A DNA stretch of 64,000 bases from Bradyrhizobium sp. CSS354 (GCF_029051725.1 NZ_JAACFU010000004.1:310001-374000), one strand, 5' to 3'. Shown: positions 42,777-52,455, counted from the first letter of the stretch. A program made the numbers and translations. Notes: generated by a model not told the origin, from the letters alone.

Positions 42777-43109
42777 CTACGCCATACGGCCATATCTTGG
42801 GAAATTTGGGAAATTTGGGAAATTTGGAAAGTTTGGAAAATTCGGAAATTGAGCCAACTCGTTGTTTGACGCGGAGCTGTCGCTTGCAGCCCGGGCACCA
42901 ACGACGGCAATCCGCTCGCGGACAGCGTCGATCCGATCGGAAATAGATTGAGCGCGGCCGGCAGCCGTTCTTGAAGCTTCGATGGCCGCTGAACTACCCG
43001 CTGCGTACTCGGTCGGCGCAAACACTGCCATAACAGACGAAAAGGCGCGGACGGCTATTAGGAGCCACCGCACACCTGACGCGCGTCTTACCTTTCCAAA
43101 AACAGTCAT
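42777..43109 (-). CDS. RiPP precursor with tandem F-P-N repeats (triceptide candidate)
   Basis: 110 residues, ATG 43109 with AGAGGA eight bases upstream (the upstream ATG at 43154 has none). An N-terminal basic-hydrophobic stretch (GVRWLLIAVRAFSSVMAVFA) looks like a signal peptide. A helical leader rich in Ala, Ser and Arg follows. The core at the very end is FPN five times, then FPR, YGR and MA. Each F-P-N, F-P-R and Y-G-R unit fits the aromatic-x-x motif that GrrM-type enzymes cross-link. The repeat is a 9-bp DNA repeat (42788-42850). The Gly-rich core of known GrrA peptides is absent. Confidence 0.8.
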   Translation of the reverse strand: MTVFGKVRRASGVRWLLIAVRAFSSVMAVFAPTEYAAGSSAAIEASRTAAGRAQSISDRIDAVRERIAVVGARAASDSSASNNELAQFPNFPNFPNFPNFPNFPRYGRMA

Positions 43110-43272
43110 ATAGATAGTCCTCTCATCCGGACTGTGTTCACGATAGCCAAGCACCTACAAATTGCAACGATTTTCATCGCCGGTAAGTCCAGCCAGGAAC
43201 AATGTTCTGGAAATAAGGCTCGAGAATTCAACTCGCAAAACACTTCCCATCTTTGGCCGCATCAAAGTGCGG

Positions 43273-46200
43273 CTAGTAGCTTATATTCGAACCAGGCCAC
43301 TCCGGTATGTTCGTCTCGTCACACTTCATCCTCTTGCAAAGCTGCGAGAACTCGCTGCCCTTGACTGCGTCCGGCGAAAGACCCTGCCAACGGGCTTGAA
43401 GCAACGGCAGCAGATTCTTGGTACCCACGGAGTAGCGCCACGTTTGTCCATTCGCGTCGCTTACAAGAAGATAACCATCTTTAACTTGAGCTCCCACCAC
43501 CCCGGAAGAAAAATGCGAGATACTCATCCGCAGCCAATTGCTGCTAGGCTGGCCTGAAGGGTTGAACGATATTCGTAACTCAGTTGCACACAGATCATTG
43601 GGTGTACTGCAAACGCGCTGGCCTCCAGCACCCTGTCCTGCACCGCTCATTACTTGTGGAATGTATTTCGCCTGGTCAGAGAAGTATGCGGCCTCCAGGC
43701 GATGGTTTTGGCCTTCGAATGCGAACTCCCCCATATTGCAAGTAAACAGCTCACGCGATTCTCGATCGCCGATCTTAATCGGCGTTGGCGTGCAATTCCT
43801 CGAAACCGCCCCGTCAACCGGGTCTGCGTCTGAGACGGCAGCGCTCGTCCAGAGGATCGCGGTTTCTCGAGACTTAAGCGGCAGCAGGAATCCGACTTTG
43901 TCGCCAGACCGAAACGATGCAACTTGCCTGCCACCCGTTTGAATCAGGTCGGTAACTTCCGGGTTTAGCTTGTTGATCAAGACATCGAAGCTTTGTGATG
44001 TTGATGGACGGCGCTGCGACTGAAGAACAACGTGCCACTTATTGTCGCGCCTGGCTGCCAAAGGAGCCGTCCTGATCCACACAATTCGGTACATGTTGGG
44101 GGGAGAGCTCGATTGGTTTCCCGGCGCAGGCGTCCAGATCAGGAGCCAATTCGCGTCATTCGACAAGCATACGAGAGATCCAGGAAGTAACGTAAATCCA
44201 CTTAGGTTCGATGACTCGATGGGAGAAACAACGTTCTCAATCGAACGCCACACAGGAATCATCGTAATAGTTGACACCCCATTGCTAACGTCCGCGCGCT
44301 TCAGACGAACCCCCAAGTTCTGCCCTTCACCGATCAAATCAGCATGCGACGCGTCGCTTGGATTAACAATTGCACATTTGCTCGAACGCGGGTTGAGCGT
44401 TGGGAGCGCGGGAGATCTGTTAGGCGCCACTCGAATCGAAACGTCCGATAAGATCACCCGTGCACCGTCTTCAAGCGATCGCATCGAATTGTACAATTGC
44501 TCTTTTGCTTCATCCGATGGCAAGTTGTCCGTCAGATGGCCTTCCATAGCTAGCACCGCGTAAAGTTCGCGATCCGCAGCTAAACTTCTGGGATTATTCT
44601 GCGAAACTAAAGTTGCGGCCTCTTGAAGCTGAGAAAAACGATAGACGTTGTTCAGCTTTTCGCTCGCGACCCTTGCAGACTGCAGACCGTAACCTGTTAT
44701 CGAGAGGATGGTGAGCGCCATCACAACCCCTAACAGGAGTAGTCGTGGCCGATGCTTCGCCCCATCCCGATAGGTTTTTGCATCCTCGATTGTACTCCGA
44801 ATGGCACCCAAGCGACTGCCGCTCTCTCCACAGTTGCGCTTCACCGCTATCTTGCCGTCCGCCCGATCAAGCATCATACACGCCCACTCATCGCTAAATA
44901 CGCTGCTTATGCCGACGACATCCTCTAAAGTCCTACTCGTCTCATCGCCGGCAATTTGGTCTGCCTTGGCAAGTTTCTCTACAAAGATCCACTCACTCAC
45001 GGCATCAATCCATCCCAGCAACAGCGACTTCTTAGCTGGTGGCTCTGCTGCTTGGATCTGTTGATCGACGCTAACAAGTTTGGCGGCACGATCGCGAGCA
45101 TCCTCGATCCAACCGGCATAGGTAACCCAGCCGCGAGTTAGTGCCTCATGATTGACGTCATACACACGGGACGTATTTACCAAAGTCGCTTCTCGGAATA
45201 CTTCAAAGGCGCGCTCTAACGCAACTTTGCATGCGACCTTACCGGCCGCGTCAAGGCGCTCAAAGGCGCCAGACGCATTTAGCATTTGGTCGAGAGAAGC
45301 AAAGTCGCGCACGACTTTCCCGTTATCATCCAACTGCGCCAAGCAACAGAATGATACCCGAAGCAACTGCCCGACTATTGATTCTGGTAGGCCAGAGCTG
45401 GATGCTCCCCGCCGTATAGCGGCACCCAAGACGGCGTCCGCTGTTGCATTCAGGGTGCCCAACAAAACGCCTTCCGGAGCTGACCAGCCAGGGATAGATT
45501 CGCAATCGCGCAAATCGATACTGAGGGGTTGACGATCAGCGATCGCTTGCCACCTTTGGACTGCCTTTTCCCAAATGAGAGGCAGCAGATGCTGCATTAA
45601 AGGCAACTGATCCGCGGGGTGAGCCAATTCATCGCGAGCATCGTCAAATACGCGATGGAGCCTGCTAAGTGCTTCGGTCGTGAAGGGTCCCGTTTCCCGA
45701 TCGCCGACCTCAAGGCCCCAACTACCAAGGAGGCGTTGCGCTGGCCCTACAATGGCGCGCTCGATATCTTTGCCGCCGATGAGATCAACCAGGTAGAAGG
45801 ACTTGTTTACAACGTCCGCTAACCCTATGAATTCGGCACAGCGGTGCAACTCTTCGCTGCGCATGGTAACCACCAAGAATAGATTGAACGGCTTGTAGGT
45901 GTGTACGCTGGTTATCAGGTCCATGAGCATAGCTCTGGCAGCGGTCTCGACCTTCGGCTTGAAGACCTCCTCAAACTGATCAATCAATATGAGCAGATTC
46001 GGAGCGTCGGCAATCATCCCTTCCGATAAAGCGCGATCAAGACCGAGCAGGGTTTGATCGACGAAGTCAAATAGAGCCCCAACGTCGACGACATCACCCT
46101 CGAACAGCATCTCGCGAAGTTTAGACTTGTAAGTTTTAGTGATTGTTTCGAGCTCATCGTTTGGGTCAGACGACACGGCGAGAGCAGTATCTAGCGCTCC

Positions 46201-46713
46201 GACTCGACGATCAAACTCAACGGCCTCGCGATCTGAGCTAGCAGACTCGGCCGCGTCTGGAAGATGAAATCGCAGCACTGGACTGACGATCTGCTCGAAC
46301 AATGCATCGAAAAGCTCGGCGGAGGGATCGAGCTTAGGTCGAAACTCAACGACGTACCAAGCACCGGCGCGCCCAGGTATAGGTGATGTACTGTTGAGTT
46401 CAGGAATCAGGCCCGCACGAACGAGAGACGACTTTCCAGAGCCAGAGCCTCCCAGCACAAAGATGACATTGTGCTTAGTAAGAAACTTTCTCAGTTCTCT
46501 TACCTGAGCGTCGCGACCAAAGAAAAGGTCCGCTTCGTCCGGTCGAAAACTACGTAGCCCGGGATATGGTGAGACGGTAAGGCCGCCGTCCTTGAGGGAC
46601 AATTGTTGTCCCTCTTGTATGAACGATTGGGCACGAACCACATTCCATTGCGCAAAATACTCACGCCTCGTGATGCTGAAATCGTGAGCCCGAGCGTATG
46701 ATTGGTCCGTCAT
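43273..46713 (-). CDS. nSTAND1-type NTPase with transmembrane segment and sensor-like C-terminus
   Basis: 1146 residues. Opening YPGLRSFRPDEADLFFGRD (49-67) is the signature of nSTAND1. Walker A GGSGSGKSS (88-96), Walker B LLILIDQFEEVF (~240-251), arginine-type sensor TMRSEELH. A winged helix follows (~500-570, VNHEALTRGW). One membrane helix at about 658-682 divides it from a beta-rich C-terminus of ~450 residues without recognisable WD40 repeats. STAND proteins oligomerise on sensing a trigger and activate effectors. Here the effector is likely the EAD1-TIR-like protein encoded by the overlapping upstream gene (ATGA). Confidence 0.88.
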   Translation of the reverse strand: MTDQSYARAHDFSITRREYFAQWNVVRAQSFIQEGQQLSLKDGGLTVSPYPGLRSFRPDEADLFFGRDAQVRELRKFLTKHNVIFVLGGSGSGKSSLVRAGLIPELNSTSPIPGRAGAWYVVEFRPKLDPSAELFDALFEQIVSPVLRFHLPDAAESASSDREAVEFDRRVGALDTALAVSSDPNDELETITKTYKSKLREMLFEGDVVDVGALFDFVDQTLLGLDRALSEGMIADAPNLLILIDQFEEVFKPKVETAARAMLMDLITSVHTYKPFNLFLVVTMRSEELHRCAEFIGLADVVNKSFYLVDLIGGKDIERAIVGPAQRLLGSWGLEVGDRETGPFTTEALSRLHRVFDDARDELAHPADQLPLMQHLLPLIWEKAVQRWQAIADRQPLSIDLRDCESIPGWSAPEGVLLGTLNATADAVLGAAIRRGASSSGLPESIVGQLLRVSFCCLAQLDDNGKVVRDFASLDQMLNASGAFERLDAAGKVACKVALERAFEVFREATLVNTSRVYDVNHEALTRGWVTYAGWIEDARDRAAKLVSVDQQIQAAEPPAKKSLLLGWIDAVSEWIFVEKLAKADQIAGDETSRTLEDVVGISSVFSDEWACMMLDRADGKIAVKRNCGESGSRLGAIRSTIEDAKTYRDGAKHRPRLLLLGVVMALTILSITGYGLQSARVASEKLNNVYRFSQLQEAATLVSQNNPRSLAADRELYAVLAMEGHLTDNLPSDEAKEQLYNSMRSLEDGARVILSDVSIRVAPNRSPALPTLNPRSSKCAIVNPSDASHADLIGEGQNLGVRLKRADVSNGVSTITMIPVWRSIENVVSPIESSNLSGFTLLPGSLVCLSNDANWLLIWTPAPGNQSSSPPNMYRIVWIRTAPLAARRDNKWHVVLQSQRRPSTSQSFDVLINKLNPEVTDLIQTGGRQVASFRSGDKVGFLLPLKSRETAILWTSAAVSDADPVDGAVSRNCTPTPIKIGDRESRELFTCNMGEFAFEGQNHRLEAAYFSDQAKYIPQVMSGAGQGAGGQRVCSTPNDLCATELRISFNPSGQPSSNWLRMSISHFSSGVVGAQVKDGYLLVSDANGQTWRYSVGTKNLLPLLQARWQGLSPDAVKGSEFSQLCKRMKCDETNIPEWPGSNISY

Positions 46714-48620
46714 GACGCTGCTTGTTCGCTTGGATTCATCAAGCTTGCGGCATAATCGCGGAGCCGCTCCAAATTCGCCTTATCTGGAACGAGCGTGCCG
46801 TCGCTACGAACGACGATTCGAAGCAACTGCCACTTGCTCACCCGAGACGAACGACTGAACTCGAGAGCGGGGAATAGCTTCCAATTGCGCAGTAAAACAG
46901 CAACACGCATCAGACGAGCGTTTGCGATCTTCCTCTTTATGAGGCTCTCTTCAATCCTGCGATCGATATCGCGAAAGCGTTGCAGAGTATCGTCAGATGA
47001 GCCAAACTTGGACCGCATATCGTGGGCGGCTAGGACAGTTAGCTTGTCTCCCTCGAATGTGATCGAATCTATGACCTCTTGGAGCTGCTGGTAGCCGAAC
47101 GGTAATGAGTCGGGAATTAGTGGCGGGATCTTGCTAGAGATAGCGCCGCACAAGCTCTCCTCCACGGCCTCTCGCCGTCGCCGATTGCCAGAATCGCCCC
47201 TATCAGCCGGATCTTCATAGTGCACAATTGCGTTGCTCGTCGCCTGATTTTGGCCGATCTGATAGGAAAGCCAGCGAGCGAAATCACTTGCACTGTCGCT
47301 ACTCGAAAATAGAAGCGGCCCTGTTGCCGCTGGGTCCCACTTCGGACCATTCGGCCGCCAAACTACTTTTGGCCGCTCAGAAAGTGGGCGAACATTTTCG
47401 CCTTGCTCATCGAACTGAAAGCCAAATGAGACATTCAGCTCGCTTGATAAGCGACCTAAGAGCTCCTTCGCGCTGGATTGACTTGGATCGCTAACAGCGC
47501 GCACGAAAAGCGGGAAGCTTGCTAGTTCGCTTTGGGATCGGCCGACTTCTCGCCAACCGTCAGCCCAGCGCTGATGAGGTATGTTTCGCTTGACGAGCCC
47601 ATCGATCAGTTCCTCGATCGCGCTGGTCGTAGCGTGATCCGGAATGCTTCTGGGCTCACCCAGGACTACAATCGTCTGAGAGGTCGAAGCTGATGCAACC
47701 GGTGGATCGGGGGGATGTATAATGATCTTGCCAGGAGCATCCTGCCCAAGTTGGCCAACCGAGCTGGGCAGGTCGTCAAATGATTGTCGTAGGCTTTCGC
47801 CGAGAGATGATATCTGGGTGGCGACCCCATCATCGACTACCTTGTTGGCGACAATGGCTTTCCGAACATTTCCCTCATAGAATTCGGAGATCGTCAGGAG
47901 CTCCTGTACGTCAGTCGTCTCTCTCTTAACGCAATCGATGCTCTCCTGATCGAGCGCCACCAGAAGAACTTTGGGAGGCCCGCTGCCCCTCTCGTTCCGG
48001 GTCCGCAAATTGGTCAACGCGCGTCTAACCTCATCGGCGGTCTGCGGAAACGCCAGGTAGCGTCTCGACAGAAAGGCGACGAAGAGATCGGCTCGATCTA
48101 TGTCACGGAATATACTCCGAACGCTTTCTCTGGACTGCTTGAATCTCTCTAACGTGTCGACGACATCGCAAGGTTGCAATGCGTCGATGAACCCTCCTAT
48201 CCCTCTGAAATTTTCTTTCCAGGCCGCGTCCGTACCAACTGAACTTAAGACAACGGCTATCTTCCGCGAAGTTGTGGCGCGTGCGGCCGCAGTTTCTATT
48301 AGGATAGATTCTCGCTCACGAGCACTTTGTTCCACGAGGGTAACAAACCACTGATTTACCTCGAGCAAGACTTTCTGTAGGGGTGCATTTTGCTGCCGAG
48401 CATTGGCAAGCGCCAGACAAAGGCTGCCAAGCCATCCTTCTTTGAACGCGGTATCGATCAGAGCGTCGACTTGAGTCCGTAGGTCGGCCGCGACCGGCAT
48501 ACTACTGGTCGACAAGTTGTTATCCCTGAGAGTGCTTACGAGCGGCGTGAAATCGAAGCCGCTAAGGATCGCGTCACGCAGCTTAACTCGTTGCACCCCA
48601 TCAAAGGAAAGTTTGGTCAT
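46710..48620 (-). CDS. EAD1-TIR-like effector protein
   Basis: ATG 48620 has a G-rich site (GGGGGG) before it; an in-frame TTG lies 12 bases upstream. 636 residues. Residues ~1-95 are an effector-associated domain 1 (FDGVQRVKLRDAILSGFD, AFKEGWLGSLCLALANARQQN). Residues ~120-260 are TIR-like: KIAVVLSSVGTDAAW, then ADLFVAFLSRRYL and a Glu in the helix following, the position of the NADase catalytic Glu. A second alpha/beta part (~310-500, TIVVLGEPRSIPDH) may be another, degenerate TIR-type fold. EAD1 pairs like with like, so it should bind the EAD1-trypsin encoded divergently. Overlaps nSTAND1 by four bases. Confidence 0.75.
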   Translation of the reverse strand: MTKLSFDGVQRVKLRDAILSGFDFTPLVSTLRDNNLSTSSMPVAADLRTQVDALIDTAFKEGWLGSLCLALANARQQNAPLQKVLLEVNQWFVTLVEQSARERESILIETAAARATTSRKIAVVLSSVGTDAAWKENFRGIGGFIDALQPCDVVDTLERFKQSRESVRSIFRDIDRADLFVAFLSRRYLAFPQTADEVRRALTNLRTRNERGSGPPKVLLVALDQESIDCVKRETTDVQELLTISEFYEGNVRKAIVANKVVDDGVATQISSLGESLRQSFDDLPSSVGQLGQDAPGKIIIHPPDPPVASASTSQTIVVLGEPRSIPDHATTSAIEELIDGLVKRNIPHQRWADGWREVGRSQSELASFPLFVRAVSDPSQSSAKELLGRLSSELNVSFGFQFDEQGENVRPLSERPKVVWRPNGPKWDPAATGPLLFSSSDSASDFARWLSYQIGQNQATSNAIVHYEDPADRGDSGNRRRREAVEESLCGAISSKIPPLIPDSLPFGYQQLQEVIDSITFEGDKLTVLAAHDMRSKFGSSDDTLQRFRDIDRRIEESLIKRKIANARLMRVAVLLRNWKLFPALEFSRSSRVSKWQLLRIVVRSDGTLVPDKANLERLRDYAASLMNPSEQAAS

Positions 48621-48825
48621 CTCGCCCCCCAATTCGGAGCAACACGATTAACGGACCAGAATGCACGCCTTGACCGACGTACGGTTGGCCCGCTCCTGAA
48701 AAATATGCGGCCATACCGCTTTTCAATTAAACGAACGAACCATGCGCAATCATCAGTTGCCGTAAGTGTTTTCATCTTAGATTGTAGCTGGGTATGATTG
48801 CAACATCGAAATCAGGGAGGACAAC
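48621..48825. promoter_or_regulatory. Divergent promoter region of conflict module A
   Basis: 205 bases separate the EAD1-TIR-like gene (minus) from the EAD1-trypsin gene (plus). It is more A/T-rich than both genes. GGTATGATTG near 48790-48800 could be a -10 for the plus direction, but I find no convincing -35. GGGAGG before 48826 is the ribosome site. Confidence 0.4.
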
Positions 48826-49902
48826 ATGGCGCTAACCGGACCGCAGGCCAAGGCGTTGCGAGACGCGCTAGTAAGCGCCTTTGATAGCAATTCTCTGGCG
48901 ATGATGCTGAGGTTCGAGTTGAACAGGAGACTTGAAGCAATGGTCGCGCCTGGGCCGCTTAGTTCGGTGGCTTTCAAGCTAATCGAACTCGCCGAGATGG
49001 AGGGATGGACGCTCGACCTAGTTCGCGCCGCCCGAAATTCGAATCCTGGTAACGCACAACTTTATGAAGTTTCACGCTTTTTGGCCCTGGCCAGCACAGG
49101 CTCCCTAGATCTCGAGAAGATTGTAAGAGGCAATCTTCCCTTCCTCGATCCCGCAAGATTTCGTTCGATGCTCGGCCGGCTTGAGCTCCAGGTCTGCTCG
49201 ATTGAGCTAGATGGGGAGGGATTTGGCTCGGGAGTACTGGTCGGCCCTGAATACGTCCTGACCAATCAGCACGTCATCAGCAGCGCCAATTCGATAGGGC
49301 AGATCAGCTGCCGTTTCGACTTTGCTGCACTTGCGAATGGAGGGGTCATCAATCCTGGCTTCGCACTTTCCGCAGTTGTGATCGATGCAAGCCCCCCAAG
49401 TCCGTATGATCCGAACCTGTCAGCTGGCGACCCCACTGACGAAGAATGTGATTACGCGTTACTGAAGCTGGCAACCGATATTGGTAACGCGCCGGCCGGT
49501 TCTGGATCGAACCCGTCAGCGGATGTACGAGGATGGGTCAAGCTGACAGGCGGCCAAATCAATCCGAACGATCCCATGTTTGTCATGCAGCATCCTCAGA
49601 GCCCGATCGATTGGAAACTCCAACCGCTCAAACTTACGATGGGCCAAATGCTCACTCTAGCTGGTGGCGGGCGGCGGCTTCGCCACAACGCCAATACGTT
49701 GCCCGGCTCGTCCGGCTCCCCATGCTTTTCCGCGGCTTTGTCACTCGTTGCGCTGCATCACGCCGGTGGTGACAATCGGTTCAAGCCAGCAAACTTTAAT
49801 CAAGCCATACCCACTAGGATAATTTGTGAACGGTTGGAGCGGCAACAAATTCCTCACTTTTGGAAGCTCGAGCCTCCAGAATCCGCATCAATGACGAATT
49901 GA
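48826..49902 (+). CDS. EAD1-trypsin-like protease (module A)
   Basis: 358 residues. Residues ~3-92 are an EAD1 domain (GPQAKALRDALVSAFDSNSL, AEMEGWTLDLVRAARNSNPG). The protease domain follows directly: SGVLVGPEYVLTNQHVI (His149), DEECDYALLKL (Asp209), MQHPQSPIDWKLQP, and LPGSSGSPCF (Ser296). The triad is intact. No signal peptide. EAD1 would recruit it to another EAD1 protein; a STAND-gated protease that cuts and activates or kills is the likely idea. Divergent from the EAD1-TIR-like/nSTAND1 operon; close paralogue of the gene at 57825. Confidence 0.87.
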   Translation: MALTGPQAKALRDALVSAFDSNSLAMMLRFELNRRLEAMVAPGPLSSVAFKLIELAEMEGWTLDLVRAARNSNPGNAQLYEVSRFLALASTGSLDLEKIVRGNLPFLDPARFRSMLGRLELQVCSIELDGEGFGSGVLVGPEYVLTNQHVISSANSIGQISCRFDFAALANGGVINPGFALSAVVIDASPPSPYDPNLSAGDPTDEECDYALLKLATDIGNAPAGSGSNPSADVRGWVKLTGGQINPNDPMFVMQHPQSPIDWKLQPLKLTMGQMLTLAGGGRRLRHNANTLPGSSGSPCFSAALSLVALHHAGGDNRFKPANFNQAIPTRIICERLERQQIPHFWKLEPPESASMTN

Positions 49903-50061
49903 AGCAGTTGCAATGTAAGGTCTGCGCACGGCAGCGAACACCAGAGCTTGTCCATCAACGCGGGCACGGACGCCCGCGCAACTCCGGCAACATGCCGCCT
50001 ATCAAAGGCTCAAGCCCCCGAGCCGAACCAGCAGCGGGTGCAGGTCGATCCCAATGTCACG

Positions 50062-50491
50062 CTAGGTTGGAGCAAAACACCTCTGCACCATCCGGTAAAT
50101 GGATGGCTCAAATAAATTAGGACCGACGAATTCAAGTGAAAGGTAGCCGTGAGGCCCAAACGTCGTTTCCTCTCCAGTCACAAATGGATTTGGTCCGTCT
50201 AGAACGATACGTGCCGGACTATGGCGAGTTGCAGAGAGCCGCTTCCACGCAACTCCATTCACGCTCCTGACAACTCAGCGGCAATTACTTCGGCCTTGCG
50301 AGGCGACGAGATGCCTCCATTTCCAATACACCGCCCGAACAGGCCGTATTCTGCATGTCGATCGACAAAATGCAGTCGTGTTCGTGCCGCCAATACCATG
50401 CCGTGACCATTCTTTGCTCAAGGTGTGTTTCGACATGGAATAAGGGCTTATGAAAGAAAATCGCAAGGTACCTCGTGCTGCCATACGTCAA
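50062..50491 (-). pseudogene. Decayed second copy of the metallophosphoesterase
   Basis: Three minus-strand frames each retain part of the C-terminal half of the protein encoded at 39129-40403: FHKPLFH then TAWYWRHEHDCIL (50360-50480), YGLFGRCIGNGGISSPRK (about 50290-50350) and VNGVAWKRLSATRHSPARIV with FGPHGYLSLEFVGPNLF (50090-50262). The shifts between frames and missing N-terminal half show it is dead. The Gly of GHEHD is changed to Arg. Its position downstream of, and convergent to, the EAD1-trypsin gene parallels the protease-phosphoesterase pair at 37874-40403. Confidence 0.8.
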
Positions 50492-50551
50492 TCAGCACCC
50501 GAGCGCGCTCGTCAGGGCGCGGAGTCAGAAGCATTTGAGAGACGCAGTTCT

Positions 50552-51091
50552 ATGGTCGGAGTAAGCGCATCCGATCATGCCGGCCGATACAATCTGCTAT
50601 CAGGCCTATTGCTGCTGTCGATGCCTGTAGCGGTCTTAGTTGCCGTTCTGATATTCCGCTATCAGAGCTACAGTTGGCTCAATGCGATTGGTCTGTTGAT
50701 CGTTCCGTTTGCGATCCTCTGTTGGACGTTCACCGTTATCAGGGCAATCCATATACTTGACGTAAGGTTTTGGTCGTGCCCTCGACCTATGCCTCATCGG
50801 CGGTGTACTGGCGCTCCTAACCTGTTTGGCTATGTTCGCCTTTTCCACTGAGGCAGAACGTCGAGGGCACCAAAGTAACCGACACCACCGTTTATGCGGC
50901 AGCTGCATCTTTACTGCGGCTGTGTTGTTTGGTCGTATCTTTGTAATTGGCGAAAGACGGGATCGGCACTTCTATCTGTGAGCCTGACTCTCCTCCAGAC
51001 CATTTCTGCTGCTTTCGTCATTGTGGCGTTGTACCTCTGGATCGGCGGCCGCAATACCAGGCGGTACGAGCGCGAACACGGCATCAGCTAG
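50552..51091 (+). pseudogene. Frameshifted membrane protein
   Basis: Starting MVGVSASDHAGRYNLLSG, hydrophobic helices continue (LLLLSMPVAVLVAVLIF, IGLLIVPFAILCWTF) until about 50765. From there the next frame carries on with ALDLCLIGGVLALLTCLAMF, and a third frame after ~50960 with LLQTISAAFVIVALYLW and a charged end GGRNTRRYEREHG. Joined, these give a ~180-residue protein with five or six helices. I infer two indels. The family is not recognised. Confidence 0.5.
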
Positions 51092-52168
51092 AGTGCTGGC
51101 GACGACATCGGGCTGTAAGAACACTACGGGTTAGGATCAGAGCCGTGACCGTTGATGTTGAGCCTGGCGGCTACGGTGATAGGGCCACCGGTACGCTCAC
51201 TCCCTTTCAAGGCGTTGGAAGCCGAACGGAATTCGGCCGAATCGACATGATGCGCTCGGGCCAGTGTCCGCTTCCGACGCATGCGCGCAATTCTCCCTTT
51301 CTCAGAGAACTCTCAGACGCCGCCCCCGCGCCGAGTGCCGGCTTATATCCGCGTTGACTGGGATTCCGTTTCACTCTTGAGCCGCGGCAGGTGCTCCATC
51401 GCTTTAACGGCCGGCGACATTGCGTCGCCTCACTGGCCATCGCCAATGCGTCGAGCGGATTCTACGCGGATCAGTTGGGCGCACTCAATGGAAATGGGCT
51501 GGAAGGCTGCTCAATAACGGCATTAAGCTGAAAGAGGCCGCAGCGTCCAAGGTAGACGACATGACTGACCGGGGCCCGGCTCAGTTGGCAATCAAGACTG
51601 GCCTGGAGAACTATCAAGTCCAGGAGCTTCACGCGGACATCGACTCTGTCGGATAGTATGGGACGGGATCAGGACCGCTGACGTGCTTGCTGCCGGCGGA
51701 ATGGGTCGGTGTTGAGCCCGGTGGCTATTCGCCCTGCCACGGCTCCTATCTTGAGAAGAAGGCCGCCGAGATAGCACCCCTACTCAAAGCGAAATAATCA
51801 TCTCCCTCGTGCCATGAGGTCTGCATCAGAAGGTCAAAGCGGACATCATTCGGCTCAATGCACTGCGGCGGCCTCGTGAACCACGGCGACCGGAGCCAAT
51901 ACGTCTCATTCAAATAGACCGGGCGTCTGCCTGAGGTGATCCACGGGCGCAGGCCATGGCGTCGTTCAAGGCCGCCGGGTTCGCAACCCTTGAATGGTCA
52001 ATTCGATTCAACAACCTAAGGCACCTGGAGCCGACCAGCAGCATCCCGCCGGCCGAAGCCGAGCAACGCCACTAGCGGCATAACTTGGACCCAATCGCAT
52101 CCGGCAATCCGGGCGCATTCCAGATCGCTCGAGTTGCCTTCATCGGCCTCAAGCCAGCTAGAAGCTGC
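51092..52168. other. Degenerate region without intact genes
   Basis: About 1.1 kb with scraps that look once-coding. One is VTVDVEPGGYGD near 51150; a similar phrase VEPGGYSPCHGSY appears near 51715, suggesting a duplicated gene remnant. Another is MTDRGPAQLAIKTGLENYQV near 51562. None forms a gene of normal length with a ribosome site. Confidence 0.4.
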
Positions 52169-52282
52169 TCAGCACCCTTGACAGCCCGCCAACAACCACA
52201 CCGGATTTTCAAGCGAGGAAACAAACAATCCAGCACCTATCAGTGCGAGAGCAATGGCGAATCCAAAAATGACTTTACGCAT
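52169..52282 (-). CDS. 37-residue secreted peptide ending CQGC
   Basis: AAGGAG is seven bases before the ATG at 52282. The peptide is almost only a signal-type helix (MRKVIFGFAIALALIGAGLF) followed by VSSLENPVWLLAGCQGC. The two terminal Cys could form a disulphide. It may be a membrane peptide or small toxin; I know no family. The longer frame from 52486 has no ribosome site. It lies downstream of the module B operon. Confidence 0.45.
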   Translation of the reverse strand: MRKVIFGFAIALALIGAGLFVSSLENPVWLLAGCQGC

Positions 52283-52455
52283 GACCCGCTCCTTAGTTGA
52301 CCGCCCACCATAGTGTGATCGTGAAACCAAGTTTGTGAGATAGATCACAAATCCGGGCTCTGTACTCCTACAAGAGGAGTTGATCGTTTCGAGCAGCCGG
52401 CATCGTGTCTGCTCTTGGCCAACGCTTGCGGCGGCGGCTGCAAGAGCCTGTCGTT

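Noticed and set aside
42787..42850. Short tandem repeat that could suggest a CRISPR array
   Set aside because: The unit is only 9 bp without spacers and is in frame as the F-P-N core of a peptide gene.
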